DNA from: Natronincola peptidivorans
Lineage (GTDB): Bacteria > Bacillota > Clostridia > Peptostreptococcales > Natronincolaceae
DNA: 64,000 bases
NCBI RefSeq assembly: GCF_900111615.1
Contig: NZ_FOHU01000007.1
Span: 1-64,000, forward strand
Reading direction: 5' to 3'
The notes under the pieces are model-generated. The model ran no database searches and had not been told where the DNA came from. It saw only the letters and a program-made list of their open reading frames with translations. Below, one piece after another: positions 17,864 through 26,036 of this stretch (within the stretch, counting starts at the first letter, position 1; each line of letters starts with the position of its first letter). The position numbers were made by a program, and so were the translations under genes.

Positions 17864-19477
17864 TCATTTTTTTGTTTTTACTTTATCCAATACTGCCATA
17901 GAGATATTAGCTGCATGGTCAGCAATCCGTTCTAGATTACTTATAATATCTAGGAAAATAACCCCTGAGGTTGGAACACATTGTTGGCTATTTAATCTAT
18001 CAATATGATTTGCCCTTAAGGTTTTCTCCATAATATCCACTTGTCCTTCCAACTCAATCACCTTCATTGCTAAGCTTCCATCTAGATTTTTCATAGCAGT
18101 TAAAGCATTTTTATAGGCCTTAAATGTTACTGTAGCAATTTCATTTATTTCCTCTATAGCAGTATCAGAAAATATCAGCTGATTGTCTATTTTATATTGG
18201 GCTAGCTCCGCTATATTTTCAGCATGATCTCCAACTCTTTCTATATCATTGATGGTATTAAACAAACCATTGACAGTCTCTCTATTATCTAGGGAAATGT
18301 TTGTATTCGACAAGCTTACTAGATAAGCAGACATTTCTCGTTCCAATTCATTGACTACCTTTTCTAGCTTAAGGGTTTCATCAATTTTCTTTTGATTTCC
18401 TTCGATAAAAGCTTCAAGGGCACCTTCTAAGGATTTTTTTGCTACATTACCCATATGAAGGGCTTCTCGAATAGCACTTACGGTTGCAATAGAAGGTGTT
18501 GTCAAAAGACGATTATCAATGTATTTAATACCGTGACCAAGCTCCTCTTCCCCTGGAACAATTCTTTTTGCTATTTTCACTAGAATTCCGGCAAATGGTA
18601 ATAACAAGAATGTAGTTGTTATATTAAACAATGTATGGGCGTTTGCTATTTGTCTTGGAATTTCATCAGGATTTAAATACGTAATAATCCTGTAGGTTGG
18701 TCCCTGTAAAAAGGCCACAAAAATTACAGTGCCCAACAGATTAAAGAGAAAGTGAAAGGCAGCTGCTCTTTTTGCTGTATTATTGGCTCCTATACTTGAC
18801 AGCATTGCTGTTACTGTGGTTCCCATATTGATACCAAATAATATCGGCAGACCAGAGCTGATAGGAATCAGTCCTTCCATGGCTAAAGCTAGTAAAATAC
18901 CTGTAGAAGCAGTACTACTTTGAACTGCTACGGTAATCAAAAACCCTGCAAAGATTCCAAGGAAAGGATGTTCTCCAAAACTTATCAACATTTCATTAAA
19001 AGGTTCATAGGTTCTCAATGGTCTTAAGGAATCTCCCATGAGCTGCATACCAATAAATAATATACCAAAACCAATAAAGGCCTCTGCCAGCTGTTTTACT
19101 TTACGGTTTTTGCTAAATAACCAAACCCCTACAGCAATTCCTACAATGATGGGTGCATATTTTTCAATCTTGAAGGTAATAATTTGGGCTGTAATGGTTG
19201 TCCCAATATTTGCCCCCATGATGACACCTACGGCTTGGGTCAATTTCATCATACCAGCATTAACAAATCCTACTACCATAACTGTGGAAGCACTACTGCT
19301 TTGTACGGTAGCAGTAACAATGGCTCCTACAATAACCGCCATAAACCTATTGGTGGTTAGCATACCAATAATTGCCTTTAATTTATCACCTGCGGCTTTT
19401 TGGAGGCCTGTGCTCATGACGTTCATACCATATAAGAATAAACCTAACCCACCTAGTAGCCCAAAAATGATTTCCAT
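17864..19477 (-). CDS. Na+/phosphate cotransporter with PhoU-like C-terminus
   Basis: Type II Na+/Pi cotransporter (NptA/PNaS family) that imports phosphate with sodium. The N-terminal 310 residues are membrane-embedded and hold the two inverted repeats with QSS motifs (TVQSSSASTVMV and AVQSSTASTGIL). Residues about 340-535 form a helical PhoU-like domain. An ATG at 19483 directly abuts AGGGAGG, so the next ATG is taken. A four-repeat PhoP box upstream points to induction under phosphate starvation. Confidence 0.92.
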   Translation of the reverse strand: MEIIFGLLGGLGLFLYGMNVMSTGLQKAAGDKLKAIIGMLTTNRFMAVIVGAIVTATVQSSSASTVMVVGFVNAGMMKLTQAVGVIMGANIGTTITAQIITFKIEKYAPIIVGIAVGVWLFSKNRKVKQLAEAFIGFGILFIGMQLMGDSLRPLRTYEPFNEMLISFGEHPFLGIFAGFLITVAVQSSTASTGILLALAMEGLIPISSGLPILFGINMGTTVTAMLSSIGANNTAKRAAAFHFLFNLLGTVIFVAFLQGPTYRIITYLNPDEIPRQIANAHTLFNITTTFLLLPFAGILVKIAKRIVPGEEELGHGIKYIDNRLLTTPSIATVSAIREALHMGNVAKKSLEGALEAFIEGNQKKIDETLKLEKVVNELEREMSAYLVSLSNTNISLDNRETVNGLFNTINDIERVGDHAENIAELAQYKIDNQLIFSDTAIEEINEIATVTFKAYKNALTAMKNLDGSLAMKVIELEGQVDIMEKTLRANHIDRLNSQQCVPTSGVIFLDIISNLERIADHAANISMAVLDKVKTKK

Positions 19478-19557
19478 TAACATCCTCCCTTTTCTTCTGC
19501 TATAAAATAACCTTACACCTTAGCATTTACATACATAAGAAAATAATATACCCTCTC

Positions 19558-19596
19558 TATTAATTAAATGTTAAGGAATTGTTAAATTTGAGTTAA
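19558..19596 (-). promoter_or_regulatory. PhoP box: four direct repeats at 11-bp period
   Basis: On the minus strand TTAACT, TTAACA, TTAACA and TTAATA occur in order, each 11 bp from the next. This matches the PhoP box of Firmicutes (TTAACA-like repeats separated by about 5 bp). It lies about 80 bp upstream of the Na+/Pi symporter start in the correct orientation. Confidence 0.75.
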
Positions 19597-19725
19597 GTTT
19601 CTTAACATGAAATTAATGGAATATTAACCTAATACTCGCTTGCTATTATATCAGATGTCTCGATATATTTCTACAAAAAGAACAAAAAAGAGAAGCTGCA
19701 TCAGTGAATTAATAGGAGTTTTGAA

Positions 19726-20430
19726 CTATAGATTTTTTGCTAAGACAACCGCTGTTTTAGCAAGTACAGTCAATGGGTCAATCAGGGGAATATCTATATC
19801 CTTTGATGATAGAACCAATCCCACTTCTGTACAGCCAGCAATGATACCCTCCACTCCTTCTTCCTGTAGTTTTTCCACTACCTTAATGAACTTTTCCACC
19901 ACTTCTACTGAAGTATTGCCTGCTTTTATGCCATTAATCCCATATATCGTATCCATCACTAAATTTTCCTGTTCCTTCTTTTCTGGTATGATCACTATCT
20001 TATTCTTTAATGCCTTTTGAAACAATCCCGTAGTAATAGTTCCAGTAGTAGCTAAAAGTCCTATCTTTTTCATGGAAGGGTATTGACTGTCGATATATTT
20101 ATTTGTTTCCTTTAGAGCATTTATAATGGGAATGTCAATTGATTTTTCCAGCTCTTCTACAAAATAATGTGCTGTCATACATGGAATGATTAGAAAATCT
20201 GCTCCTGCAGTTTGTATTTTTCTGGCGGTTGCTACCATTTCATCAATAGGACTAATTCCATTTCCTAGTATTGCCCTGGTCCTGTCTGGAATCTTGGGAT
20301 TACTGTCTATAATTACTCGAATATGTTCAGAATCAGTTTTTACTTTAGTAAATCTAATAATTCTTCTAAAAACATCACTAGTAGCTTCTGGTCCCATTCC
20401 TCCCAGTATACCAATGGTTTTTTCTCTCAT
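19726..20430 (-). CDS. Aspartate/glutamate racemase family protein
   Basis: Cofactor-independent racemase with two catalytic cysteines, seen in IIPCMTAHYF and IIAGCTEVGL. The N-terminal ILGGMGPEAT and the SNPKIPDRT segment are typical of the aspartate/broad-specificity group (RacX/YgeA-like) rather than MurI. It would supply D-amino acids for the wall, spore or signalling. The ATG chosen follows GGAGGTG by a proper distance; the upstream ATG at 20445 does not. Not in an obvious operon. Exact substrate undetermined. Confidence 0.86.
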   Translation of the reverse strand: MREKTIGILGGMGPEATSDVFRRIIRFTKVKTDSEHIRVIIDSNPKIPDRTRAILGNGISPIDEMVATARKIQTAGADFLIIPCMTAHYFVEELEKSIDIPIINALKETNKYIDSQYPSMKKIGLLATTGTITTGLFQKALKNKIVIIPEKKEQENLVMDTIYGINGIKAGNTSVEVVEKFIKVVEKLQEEGVEGIIAGCTEVGLVLSSKDIDIPLIDPLTVLAKTAVVLAKNL

Positions 20431-20704
20431 ACGCAACACCTCCAAAATGTAATCTAGGTATTATTTCTATAATTTTCTTCTCTTTTCCTTCTATAAATAC
20501 ATAATAAAAAAAGTCTTTCTTATTGTCTTAATTTTTTATAACTAAATATACACTTTTTTTATTTTTTATGGTATTCTAAATATAAACTTTTGCCTATAAT
20601 ATATAAGTAAAAGTTGTTACATAGTAAATTCAGAATATCTATTTAAATTATTTAAGGAGGTGAAATCCTGGATTGTACTATTATAATGCAAACCAGGAGG
20701 CTTT

Positions 20705-20935
20705 ATGACATTTGAAAAAGTTAAAGAAATTATAGCTGAGCAGTTAGGCGTTAGTGATGTTGATTCTATTACACCATCTACATCATTACTGAATGATTTG
20801 GATGCAGACTCGCTGGATGCAGTAGAGATTATCATGGCTATTGAAGATGAGTTTGGTATTGAGATTCCCGACGAGGAAGCAGAAGGCTTTAAAAACATCG
20901 GAAATATAGTAGAATATGTTGACAATCATAAATAA
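20705..20935 (+). CDS. acpP: Acyl carrier protein
   Basis: Carries growing acyl chains on a 4'-phosphopantetheine arm attached to Ser36 in [10 protein letters not shown]. Length 76 residues, acidic, with the usual [14 protein letters not shown] helix. The start follows CCAGGAGG. It is alone, away from other fatty-acid genes, so it may be a second ACP or simply an unlinked primary one. A second AAGGAGGTG about 50 bases upstream precedes a short potential leader frame that runs into the acpP start. Confidence 0.93.
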   Translation: MTFEKVKEIIAEQLGVSDVDSITPSTSLLNDLDADSLDAVEIIMAIEDEFGIEIPDEEAEGFKNIGNIVEYVDNHK

Positions 20936-21000
20936 AATACAGCTTAATTCATAGGTTTTTTTCCTGAGGATTGTAGTCTAAGTTATTTTATTTAATCTTT

Positions 21001-21055
21001 AAACTGTCCCTTGACAGAGGTCAAAGTTTTGCAATGATATGAAGGACAGCAGTTT
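21001..21055 (+). ncRNA. Candidate structured RNA element before a terminator
   Basis: Outer pairing of AAACTGTCC with GGACAG..TTT (a three-base bulge) encloses a perfect 5-bp hairpin TTGAC-AGAG-GTCAA. A strong terminator hairpin follows within 12 bases, and the Met/Pro-rich gene starts about 145 bases later. The arrangement could be a small RNA or a leader that controls termination. It does not match any riboswitch consensus that I know. Confidence 0.35.
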
Positions 21056-21066
21056 TATCAGAATAA

Positions 21067-21098
21067 ACCACTTGTTACCAGTAACAGGTGGTTTTTTT
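21067..21098 (+). terminator. Rho-independent terminator
   Basis: Twelve-bp stem ACCACTTGTTAC/GTAACAGGTGGT (one G-T pair) with a 2-base loop and a run of seven T. It ends the acpP transcript or the structured element just before it. Confidence 0.93.
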
Positions 21099-21200
21099 AG
21101 TTGTTTTCATCGGTCAAGTTTCCAAATGAGAAGCCTTTCATATTCTATTATTAAAGGAAATTAATGAATAAATCATATCTATACTATAGGAGGTTTTTTT

Positions 21201-21617
21201 ATGGAAGCTAAAAAAGAAAATATGAAACACCCATCAATGGATGACTGTATGCATGGCCCTTATCCACCAGTGCCTATGCCTCCAGGTCATATGCCAGCTA
21301 TGCCTATGCCAGGGGGACCAATGCCAGGTATGCCTATGCCTCCGGGCCACATGCCAGCTATGCCTATGCCAGGGGGACCAATGCCAGGTATGCCTATGCC
21401 CCCAGGCCACACACCAGCTATGCCCATGCCAGGTATGCCTATGCCGGGTATGCCTATGATGCCTGACATGCCAATGGATGAGCATCATTATGAGCATATG
21501 AAAAAGATGTACTATATGCATTTGCATATGGCTTATATGCATAAGGCAGAGGCTTATAAGCATAAAATGATGTACTATGAGCATCACCATGATTATCATG
21601 ACCATAATGATTGCTAG
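21201..21617 (+). CDS. Met/Pro/Gly-repeat protein with His/Met-rich tail
   Basis: Function unknown. After a short charged start there are repeats of a roughly 20-residue unit built from MPMPPGHMPAMPMPGGPMPG (residues about 24-95), then a tail rich in His, Met and Tyr (MHLHMAYMHKAEAYKHK, HEHHHDYHDH). Only two cysteines, one near the start and one at the end. Such composition suits binding of soft metals such as copper, or a spore-coat or exosporium structural role. There is no signal peptide. ATAGGAGG precedes the ATG and a terminator follows, so it is a genuine gene. The DNA repeats are near-identical, pointing to recent unit duplication. Confidence 0.75.
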   Translation: MEAKKENMKHPSMDDCMHGPYPPVPMPPGHMPAMPMPGGPMPGMPMPPGHMPAMPMPGGPMPGMPMPPGHTPAMPMPGMPMPGMPMMPDMPMDEHHYEHMKKMYYMHLHMAYMHKAEAYKHKMMYYEHHHDYHDHNDC

Positions 21618-21647
21618 TAGACTATTTGATTTCCTGTACATTTCAAG

Positions 21648-21684
21648 AAAAAACCACTGGTCTTTAAAATCTAGTGGTTTTTTT
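21648..21684. terminator. Bidirectional terminator
   Basis: AAAAACCACT/AGTGGTTTTT stem with A and T runs between the convergent repeat-protein and Asp23 genes. Confidence 0.88.
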
Positions 21685-21702
21685 CCTTGTCAACTATTTA
21701 GA

Positions 21703-22065
21703 TTATGTAATATTTATATCTTGAACAAAAACATTCACTTTAGATACTTGAACATCTGTCATTGATTCTACAGATTTTTTTACTTTTTCCTGAACTTTTC
21801 TTACGACCTCTGGAATCACAGTACCATAGTCCACTACAACAGAAAGATTAATTACTACCTGTGTCTCCTCATTTTCTATTTTAACACCCTTCTTTGCACT
21901 GGTTTTTTTGTTGAAAAGCTCTAAAATCCCACCAGGTAATCCACCTTTTATGGATATAATACCTTCCACCTCTTCAGCAGTATGACGAGCTATGGTCATG
22001 ACGATATCATGAGCTATTTTTATTTTGCCCTGCTGGCCCATAATCTCCATAGGATCCTTAGACAT
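21703..22065 (-). CDS. Asp23/Gls24-family envelope stress protein
   Basis: Small cytoplasmic or membrane-associated protein of the Asp23 (DUF322) family, about 120 residues. Family features are the ARHTAEEVEGI helix, the VVINLSVVVDYG strand, and the IPEVVRKVQEKVKKSVESMT helix followed by VSKVNVFV. GGGAGG lies 10 bases before the ATG chosen; the frame otherwise extends into mobA. In other Firmicutes these proteins accompany envelope homeostasis. It is last in a row with the CopZ-like gene and mobA. Confidence 0.88.
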   Translation of the reverse strand: MSKDPMEIMGQQGKIKIAHDIVMTIARHTAEEVEGIISIKGGLPGGILELFNKKTSAKKGVKIENEETQVVINLSVVVDYGTVIPEVVRKVQEKVKKSVESMTDVQVSKVNVFVQDINIT

Positions 22066-22094
22066 ACAACCATCACCTCCCTGGATTATTAATA

Positions 22095-22697
22095 TTACTT
22101 CCAATCTTCTTGTATCTTTAAATAAGCATCATAAGTATTGACATTAAGAAAGCATTTCATATCCTTTGAAAACCTCATTATTGTTTCCTCATCTATGGTT
22201 TTTATTTTAACTTGTCCAAAAAAGCTTGTTATTTTATACCTTCTTTTCTCCAACAGCTCTTTTATAGGCTCTATACAGCCTTTTCCATAGATTGCATGTA
22301 GCGGCTGATAATGCCCTTCTATAAAGGGAATTACTATATCCTCTCCCTCCAACTGCTGAAGCATGTGTTGAATTAGATTCTGATCTAAGAAAGGCATATC
22401 GCAAGGAACAATAAATGCATAAGGATTTTTTGCTGCTAACAATCCTGTGTAAATGCCTACTAAAGAATTTTTTTCTTCTAATTTCATTTCATCCTTTACA
22501 AATAGTATATCCTTTATCATGGGATATTCTTCAGGATGATTGGTAATTACTATAATTTCATTAAATAATGGCTTTAAACCTTCAATAATCCTTTCTATCA
22601 TTGTTTTGTCTCCAAGCTGTAACAATGCTTTATTTTGTCCCATTCTAGTGCTCCCCCCACCAGCCAGCACCACTGCTGATACACTTTCTTTCGTCAT
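22095..22697 (-). CDS. mobA: Molybdenum cofactor guanylyltransferase
   Basis: Couples GMP to molybdopterin to form the bis-MGD type cofactor, in the cytoplasm. The nucleotidyltransferase signature VVLAGGGSTRMGQNKALL is at the N-terminus, VPCDMPFL holds the metal-binding Asp, and the HYQPLHAIYG segment is typical. An ATGA overlap with the upstream gene is possible at 22706, but the next ATG has correct spacing from AAAGGGTGG. Its presence implies molybdenum or tungsten oxidoreductases such as formate dehydrogenase or arsenate reductase. Confidence 0.9.
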   Translation of the reverse strand: MTKESVSAVVLAGGGSTRMGQNKALLQLGDKTMIERIIEGLKPLFNEIIVITNHPEEYPMIKDILFVKDEMKLEEKNSLVGIYTGLLAAKNPYAFIVPCDMPFLDQNLIQHMLQQLEGEDIVIPFIEGHYQPLHAIYGKGCIEPIKELLEKRRYKITSFFGQVKIKTIDEETIMRFSKDMKCFLNVNTYDAYLKIQEDWK

Positions 22698-22702
22698 TTT
22701 TA

Positions 22703-23020
22703 TCATCCACCCTTTTTTTGACTACAACCCCCGCAGCCTTTTTGACATTTATGCTTATTGTTTTTTGATACTTCACTGAAATCAGCTGACATATCAATAT
22801 CTCTAGTTAAAAAAACTATATTTTCCTCTTCATTAAAAAAAACCACATCACAGTTTGTATTTCTACAAATATAATAGTTATCCTTCTGCACGAATCTTTG
22901 TAAATCCTGCTTAACCACAGGTTTTACTGCCATAAAATTAATATTTTTACTTTTTTCCTTGCATAATGGGCACTGTCTTTCTAATTCATCCGTTTGTCTA
23001 TTGCATCCGCATGCTGTCAT
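22703..23020 (-). CDS. CopZ zinc-domain-like cysteine-rich protein
   Basis: About 105 residues with three cysteine groups: an N-terminal CGC, a CPLCKEKS pair plus CRNTNCDVVFF pair, and a C-terminal CQKGCGGCSQKK. The central part (RQCPLCKEK...VKQDLQRFV...YYICRNTNCDVVFF) matches the zinc/[2Fe-2S]-binding N-terminal domain known from Archaeoglobus CopZ, but the copper-binding HMA domain is absent. It sits directly before mobA. It may be a metal or iron-sulfur carrier; the function is inferred only. TTTGGAGG precedes the ATG used. Confidence 0.65.
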   Translation of the reverse strand: MTACGCNRQTDELERQCPLCKEKSKNINFMAVKPVVKQDLQRFVQKDNYYICRNTNCDVVFFNEEENIVFLTRDIDMSADFSEVSKNNKHKCQKGCGGCSQKKGG

Positions 23021-23116
23021 ATTATTTTCCTCCAAACTCTTCATGTAGTACCAATAGTATATTATTGTAGAATAATAATTATTTAATATATATTGTATTA
23101 AACAAAATACATGTTT

Positions 23117-23166
23117 TGTAGGGGTAGGTTTCCACGCCGGGTTGGCACAGGGACCAACTCCTACGA
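23117..23166. repeat. GC-rich imperfect palindrome, REP-like
   Basis: A 50-bp block far richer in G and C than its surroundings. Its ends are imperfectly complementary (TGTAGGGGTAGGT against ACCAACTCCTACGA), with an inner GG..CC region. From memory similar 'gtagggg...cctac' palindromes occur in many copies between genes of Clostridia; I infer a dispersed repeat. Confidence 0.55.
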
Positions 23167-23186
23167 TGTGAAATCTTTAGTGCAAA

Positions 23187-23900
23187 TTATATAGATGGCA
23201 GTGTCTTTACAAACTCATAAAAATCTTCATACTTTCCTATATAATCTATGCCTTCTATTTTTTGAGAACGTTGTATTTTATAATCTTCTATTAGGTAGGT
23301 TTTTATACCTAATTTTTTAGCTACCATATCTTCTTCTACATCATTTCCTACCATCATGCATTCCTCTGGTCTTCTATTAATTTTTTCTAGGATCTCTTCA
23401 TAGAAATGTATATGAGGTTTGCAATAGTGCATTTCTTCAAAGCTTGTTATAAATACAAAATCTTCCTTATTTAAACCTGCCCATTGGATTCTATGCAAAA
23501 TAGCCAGTTTAGGAAACAAGGGATTGGTGGCAACTACAAGTTCATATCCTTTTTCCTTTAATATAGTAATAGCATCAATAATGTTTTGATTTTGAGAGGC
23601 TGTTTCTTTTATTTTAGGAAAATCATTGATATAAAAATCATCAAATATAGGGTTAAGCTCTTCCGGTTTATGGGATACTTTACTAAAAAAATCTTCAAAA
23701 AAGGCTTCGGCATTTGTTTTCTCTTTATCTATATTCTTTACCATGTATTCTGTTGATCCCCATACAAGCTTTGCGAGTTCCTTAGGATGTATTAGATTCT
23801 GAAATTTCATACCTAATTCTTCAAAATATCTTTTTAGAAAATCCTCCATATTTAGTGGCAATAATGTTCCATCCAAATCAAAAAGTATTGTTTTTATCAT
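23187..23900 (-). CDS. HAD-family hydrolase, subfamily IA
   Basis: Cytoplasmic phosphatase-like protein. Motif I ILFDLDGTLLPL, an alpha-helical cap (about 15-100), motif II VVATNPL, motif III lysine in HYCKPHIHFYEE and motif IV VGNDVEEDM. The substitution of N for the usual S/T in motif II is noticeable but seen in some members. AAGGGGG precedes the ATG. Stands alone between unrelated genes. The substrate is unknown. Confidence 0.82.
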   Translation of the reverse strand: MIKTILFDLDGTLLPLNMEDFLKRYFEELGMKFQNLIHPKELAKLVWGSTEYMVKNIDKEKTNAEAFFEDFFSKVSHKPEELNPIFDDFYINDFPKIKETASQNQNIIDAITILKEKGYELVVATNPLFPKLAILHRIQWAGLNKEDFVFITSFEEMHYCKPHIHFYEEILEKINRRPEECMMVGNDVEEDMVAKKLGIKTYLIEDYKIQRSQKIEGIDYIGKYEDFYEFVKTLPSI

Positions 23901-24100
23901 GTTTTTCCCCCTTCATCAGTAGTTCCTGCTAATTCTATTATATACAAGCAGTATCCACAATACAATTGGTGTCCATTATTTTATTGATAATGGCTGTTGT
24001 TTTTTAAAAAGGAAAATGATATATTAAAATGTATGAAACATTGAAATTTGATAATTTATTAACGTTTTTTGTATTCTATAAACTTAAAAGGAGTTTTTCT

Positions 24101-24847
24101 ATGGACACAAAAAATTCTTATACAGTTAACAATCCTTTAAATATTTCTTCGTCTATTGTCACTAAAAGAGCAGAATTTTTGAAGGGCATAAAAAAAGCCT
24201 TGCCCATTGTCATTGGTTATTTTCCTATTGCTGTTTCCTTTGGGGTTATTTCTGCTCAAACTGGAATCCCTTTATTCTATACAGTCCTTATGTCTTTTAT
24301 GGTCTATGCTGGAGCTAGTCAATTCATGGCAGCGAATATGCTTGGAATGGGAATCCTAGGCTTTGAGGTTGTTTTTGCAACATTTATTTTAAATTTCCGT
24401 CATTTTATTATGAGTATGTCTCTGATGAATAAGCTTCAGCATCTTCCTATGCTGCAAAAAGTGCCTTTGTCCTTTGGTATTACGGATGAAACCTTTGCCC
24501 TGCTATCGATGGAAGGAAATGATGATGCTAAAGACATCACTAGCTTTTTTATCGCAGGTGTGATGCTTTCCGCCTACTTTTCCTGGGGATTAGGCACCCT
24601 CCTAGGAGGCTTATTATCCATGGTAATCCCTGCCTCCATCGGTGCCAGCATGTCTATTGGTCTTTATGCCATGTTTATTGGTTTGTTAATTCCTTCAGTA
24701 AAAGATAATTATAGGATAGGTATCTTAGCGGCTATCAGCGGTATATTATGCTATATTTTTAATATCTATCTCAACTCTGGTTGGGCTATCGTTATGGCTA
24801 CCTTAGTTGGCAGCTTTATAGGCACCTTTATTGTACAAGGAGAGTGA
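24101..24847 (+). CDS. azlC: Branched-chain amino acid exporter, large subunit
   Basis: Membrane protein of the AzlC/YgaZ family, the large subunit of a branched-chain amino acid efflux system. Conserved segments: PIVIGYFPIAVSFGV, FMVYAGASQFMA, LNFRHFIMSMSL and FGITDETFAL. AAAGGAG lies 7 bases before the ATG chosen; an ATG at 24029 lacks a site. The small subunit gene starts four bases after the stop, so they form an operon. No Lrp-type regulator is adjacent. Confidence 0.93.
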   Translation: MDTKNSYTVNNPLNISSSIVTKRAEFLKGIKKALPIVIGYFPIAVSFGVISAQTGIPLFYTVLMSFMVYAGASQFMAANMLGMGILGFEVVFATFILNFRHFIMSMSLMNKLQHLPMLQKVPLSFGITDETFALLSMEGNDDAKDITSFFIAGVMLSAYFSWGLGTLLGGLLSMVIPASIGASMSIGLYAMFIGLLIPSVKDNYRIGILAAISGILCYIFNIYLNSGWAIVMATLVGSFIGTFIVQGE

Positions 24848-24851
24848 CAAT

Positions 24852-25160
24852 ATGCAATTATTTTTCATCATTTTGGGAATGGCAATCGTGACCTTTATAC
24901 CAAGATTGCTGCCAGTTTTTATTATGAATAACCTAAAGCTCCCAGCTTGGGGAAACAAATGGTTAAAAGCCATTCCCTATGCAGCGCTAGGAGCATTAAT
25001 ATTTCCAGGTATCTTAACGGTAGAGGCAAATTTACCTATCGTTGGTCTATTGGGAGGTCTAGCAGCTATTTTATTAGCCTCTCTAAAGCTGCAGATCATA
25101 TATATTGTGTTTGGTTCTATTGGTACTGTTATGCTGCTTAAATTTTTTATGCTACAATAG
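24852..25160 (+). CDS. azlD: Branched-chain amino acid exporter, small subunit
   Basis: Small AzlD/YgaH-type protein of about 102 residues with three to four membrane segments and the conserved N-terminal VTFIPRLLPVFIM and LKAIPYAALGALIFPG. It pairs with AzlC. CAAGGAGAG overlapping the azlC stop is its binding site. The 3' end overlaps the convergent DUF457 gene by nine bases. Confidence 0.92.
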   Translation: MQLFFIILGMAIVTFIPRLLPVFIMNNLKLPAWGNKWLKAIPYAALGALIFPGILTVEANLPIVGLLGGLAAILLASLKLQIIYIVFGSIGTVMLLKFFMLQ

Positions 25161-25898
25161 CCTTGCCAAACGAAATGCAATTAAGAAAGCAGCTAAAAAA
25201 ATGATATTTTCAAGTTTCCCTCCGGTTTTTATGGTATAGGGAAACTTGATTCTTTTTTGACTAAATGGATAAAAAAGCATTACACCTGTTTTTGTAAGCA
25301 TGTCGCCTATAATGTGAGACAGGATACTTACTGCAAACAATAAGCTATAATCCATGTAATCATAATAACTACTAATACTTTTGACCACTATATAGGTAAT
25401 CGCCACAAATACAATAGAATGAGAAAGCCCACGATGCTTACTAAGTAATAGCAAAATCAAAATACATCCTATACCCACTAACGGTGGCTGTTGATAATAG
25501 TAACCTGCCCCTATAAAGCCTACCCCTATCATTCCCTGTACCAAATTCCTCAGGACATAATAGCCCTTCTTAGCAAAATCCTTTGAAAATACAGCCGCTA
25601 ACAACAGCATAAACAAAACACCATAAAATATAGGTGTTTCTTTTAAGTATACAACCGTTATTGCTGCCAGTAGTATCAATACCACCAACCATATTTTCTG
25701 GATATGATTTGCCTTTAAAACACCAAATTTTCCTGCAAGTGCAGAGGTTCCCATATCTAAATCCGGTAAAAGAGCTGCTATTACAATAACCAGTAGAGTG
25801 ATAGCATCTGGTCTATCTTTAAGATAGGAGGTACCTATAAGGGTAGCTGTAAACAATGCTGTTGTCAGACCTAGAGCTATGTGCGTTCTTGCTAGCAT
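25152..25898 (-). CDS. YdjM-type membrane-bound metal-dependent hydrolase (DUF457)
   Basis: Integral membrane protein with the DUF457 pattern: ARTHIALGL at the N-terminus, ALLPDLDMG, HRGLSHSIVFV and SHIIGDMLTKTGV. The His and Asp residues in these motifs suggest a metal site as in the membrane phospholipase C/YdjM group. AAAGGAG lies nine bases before the ATG used; the ATG at 25958 has no binding site. Biological role unknown. Confidence 0.85.
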   Translation of the reverse strand: MLARTHIALGLTTALFTATLIGTSYLKDRPDAITLLVIVIAALLPDLDMGTSALAGKFGVLKANHIQKIWLVVLILLAAITVVYLKETPIFYGVLFMLLLAAVFSKDFAKKGYYVLRNLVQGMIGVGFIGAGYYYQQPPLVGIGCILILLLLSKHRGLSHSIVFVAITYIVVKSISSYYDYMDYSLLFAVSILSHIIGDMLTKTGVMLFYPFSQKRIKFPYTIKTGGKLENIIFLAAFLIAFRLARLL

Positions 25899-25974
25899 GC
25901 TTCCTACTCCTTTCCTACTACATAGTATTATTATAATGGGAACATATGTTTCGCGCAACTATATTAGAAAAAGA

Positions 25975-26024
25975 AAAAAAAAAATAGGTAAACCACACAT
26001 CAAATGCTGTGTGATTTACCTATT
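25975..26024 (-). terminator. Terminator of the CoA-transferase operon
   Basis: Near-perfect 16-bp stem with AATAGGTAAA/TTTACCTATT ends and ten T residues on the minus strand, directly after the beta-subunit stop. Confidence 0.95.
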
Positions 26025-26036
26025 ATAGTGCTATTA

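Noticed and set aside
21201-21480. CRISPR array at the regular repeats
   Set aside because: The repeats are in-frame coding units without unique spacers.
21234-21641. Minus-strand frame antisense to the Met/Pro-repeat gene, rich in His and Trp
   Set aside because: It mirrors the repeat DNA on the other strand and has no ribosome binding site; the plus-strand gene has a good site and terminator.
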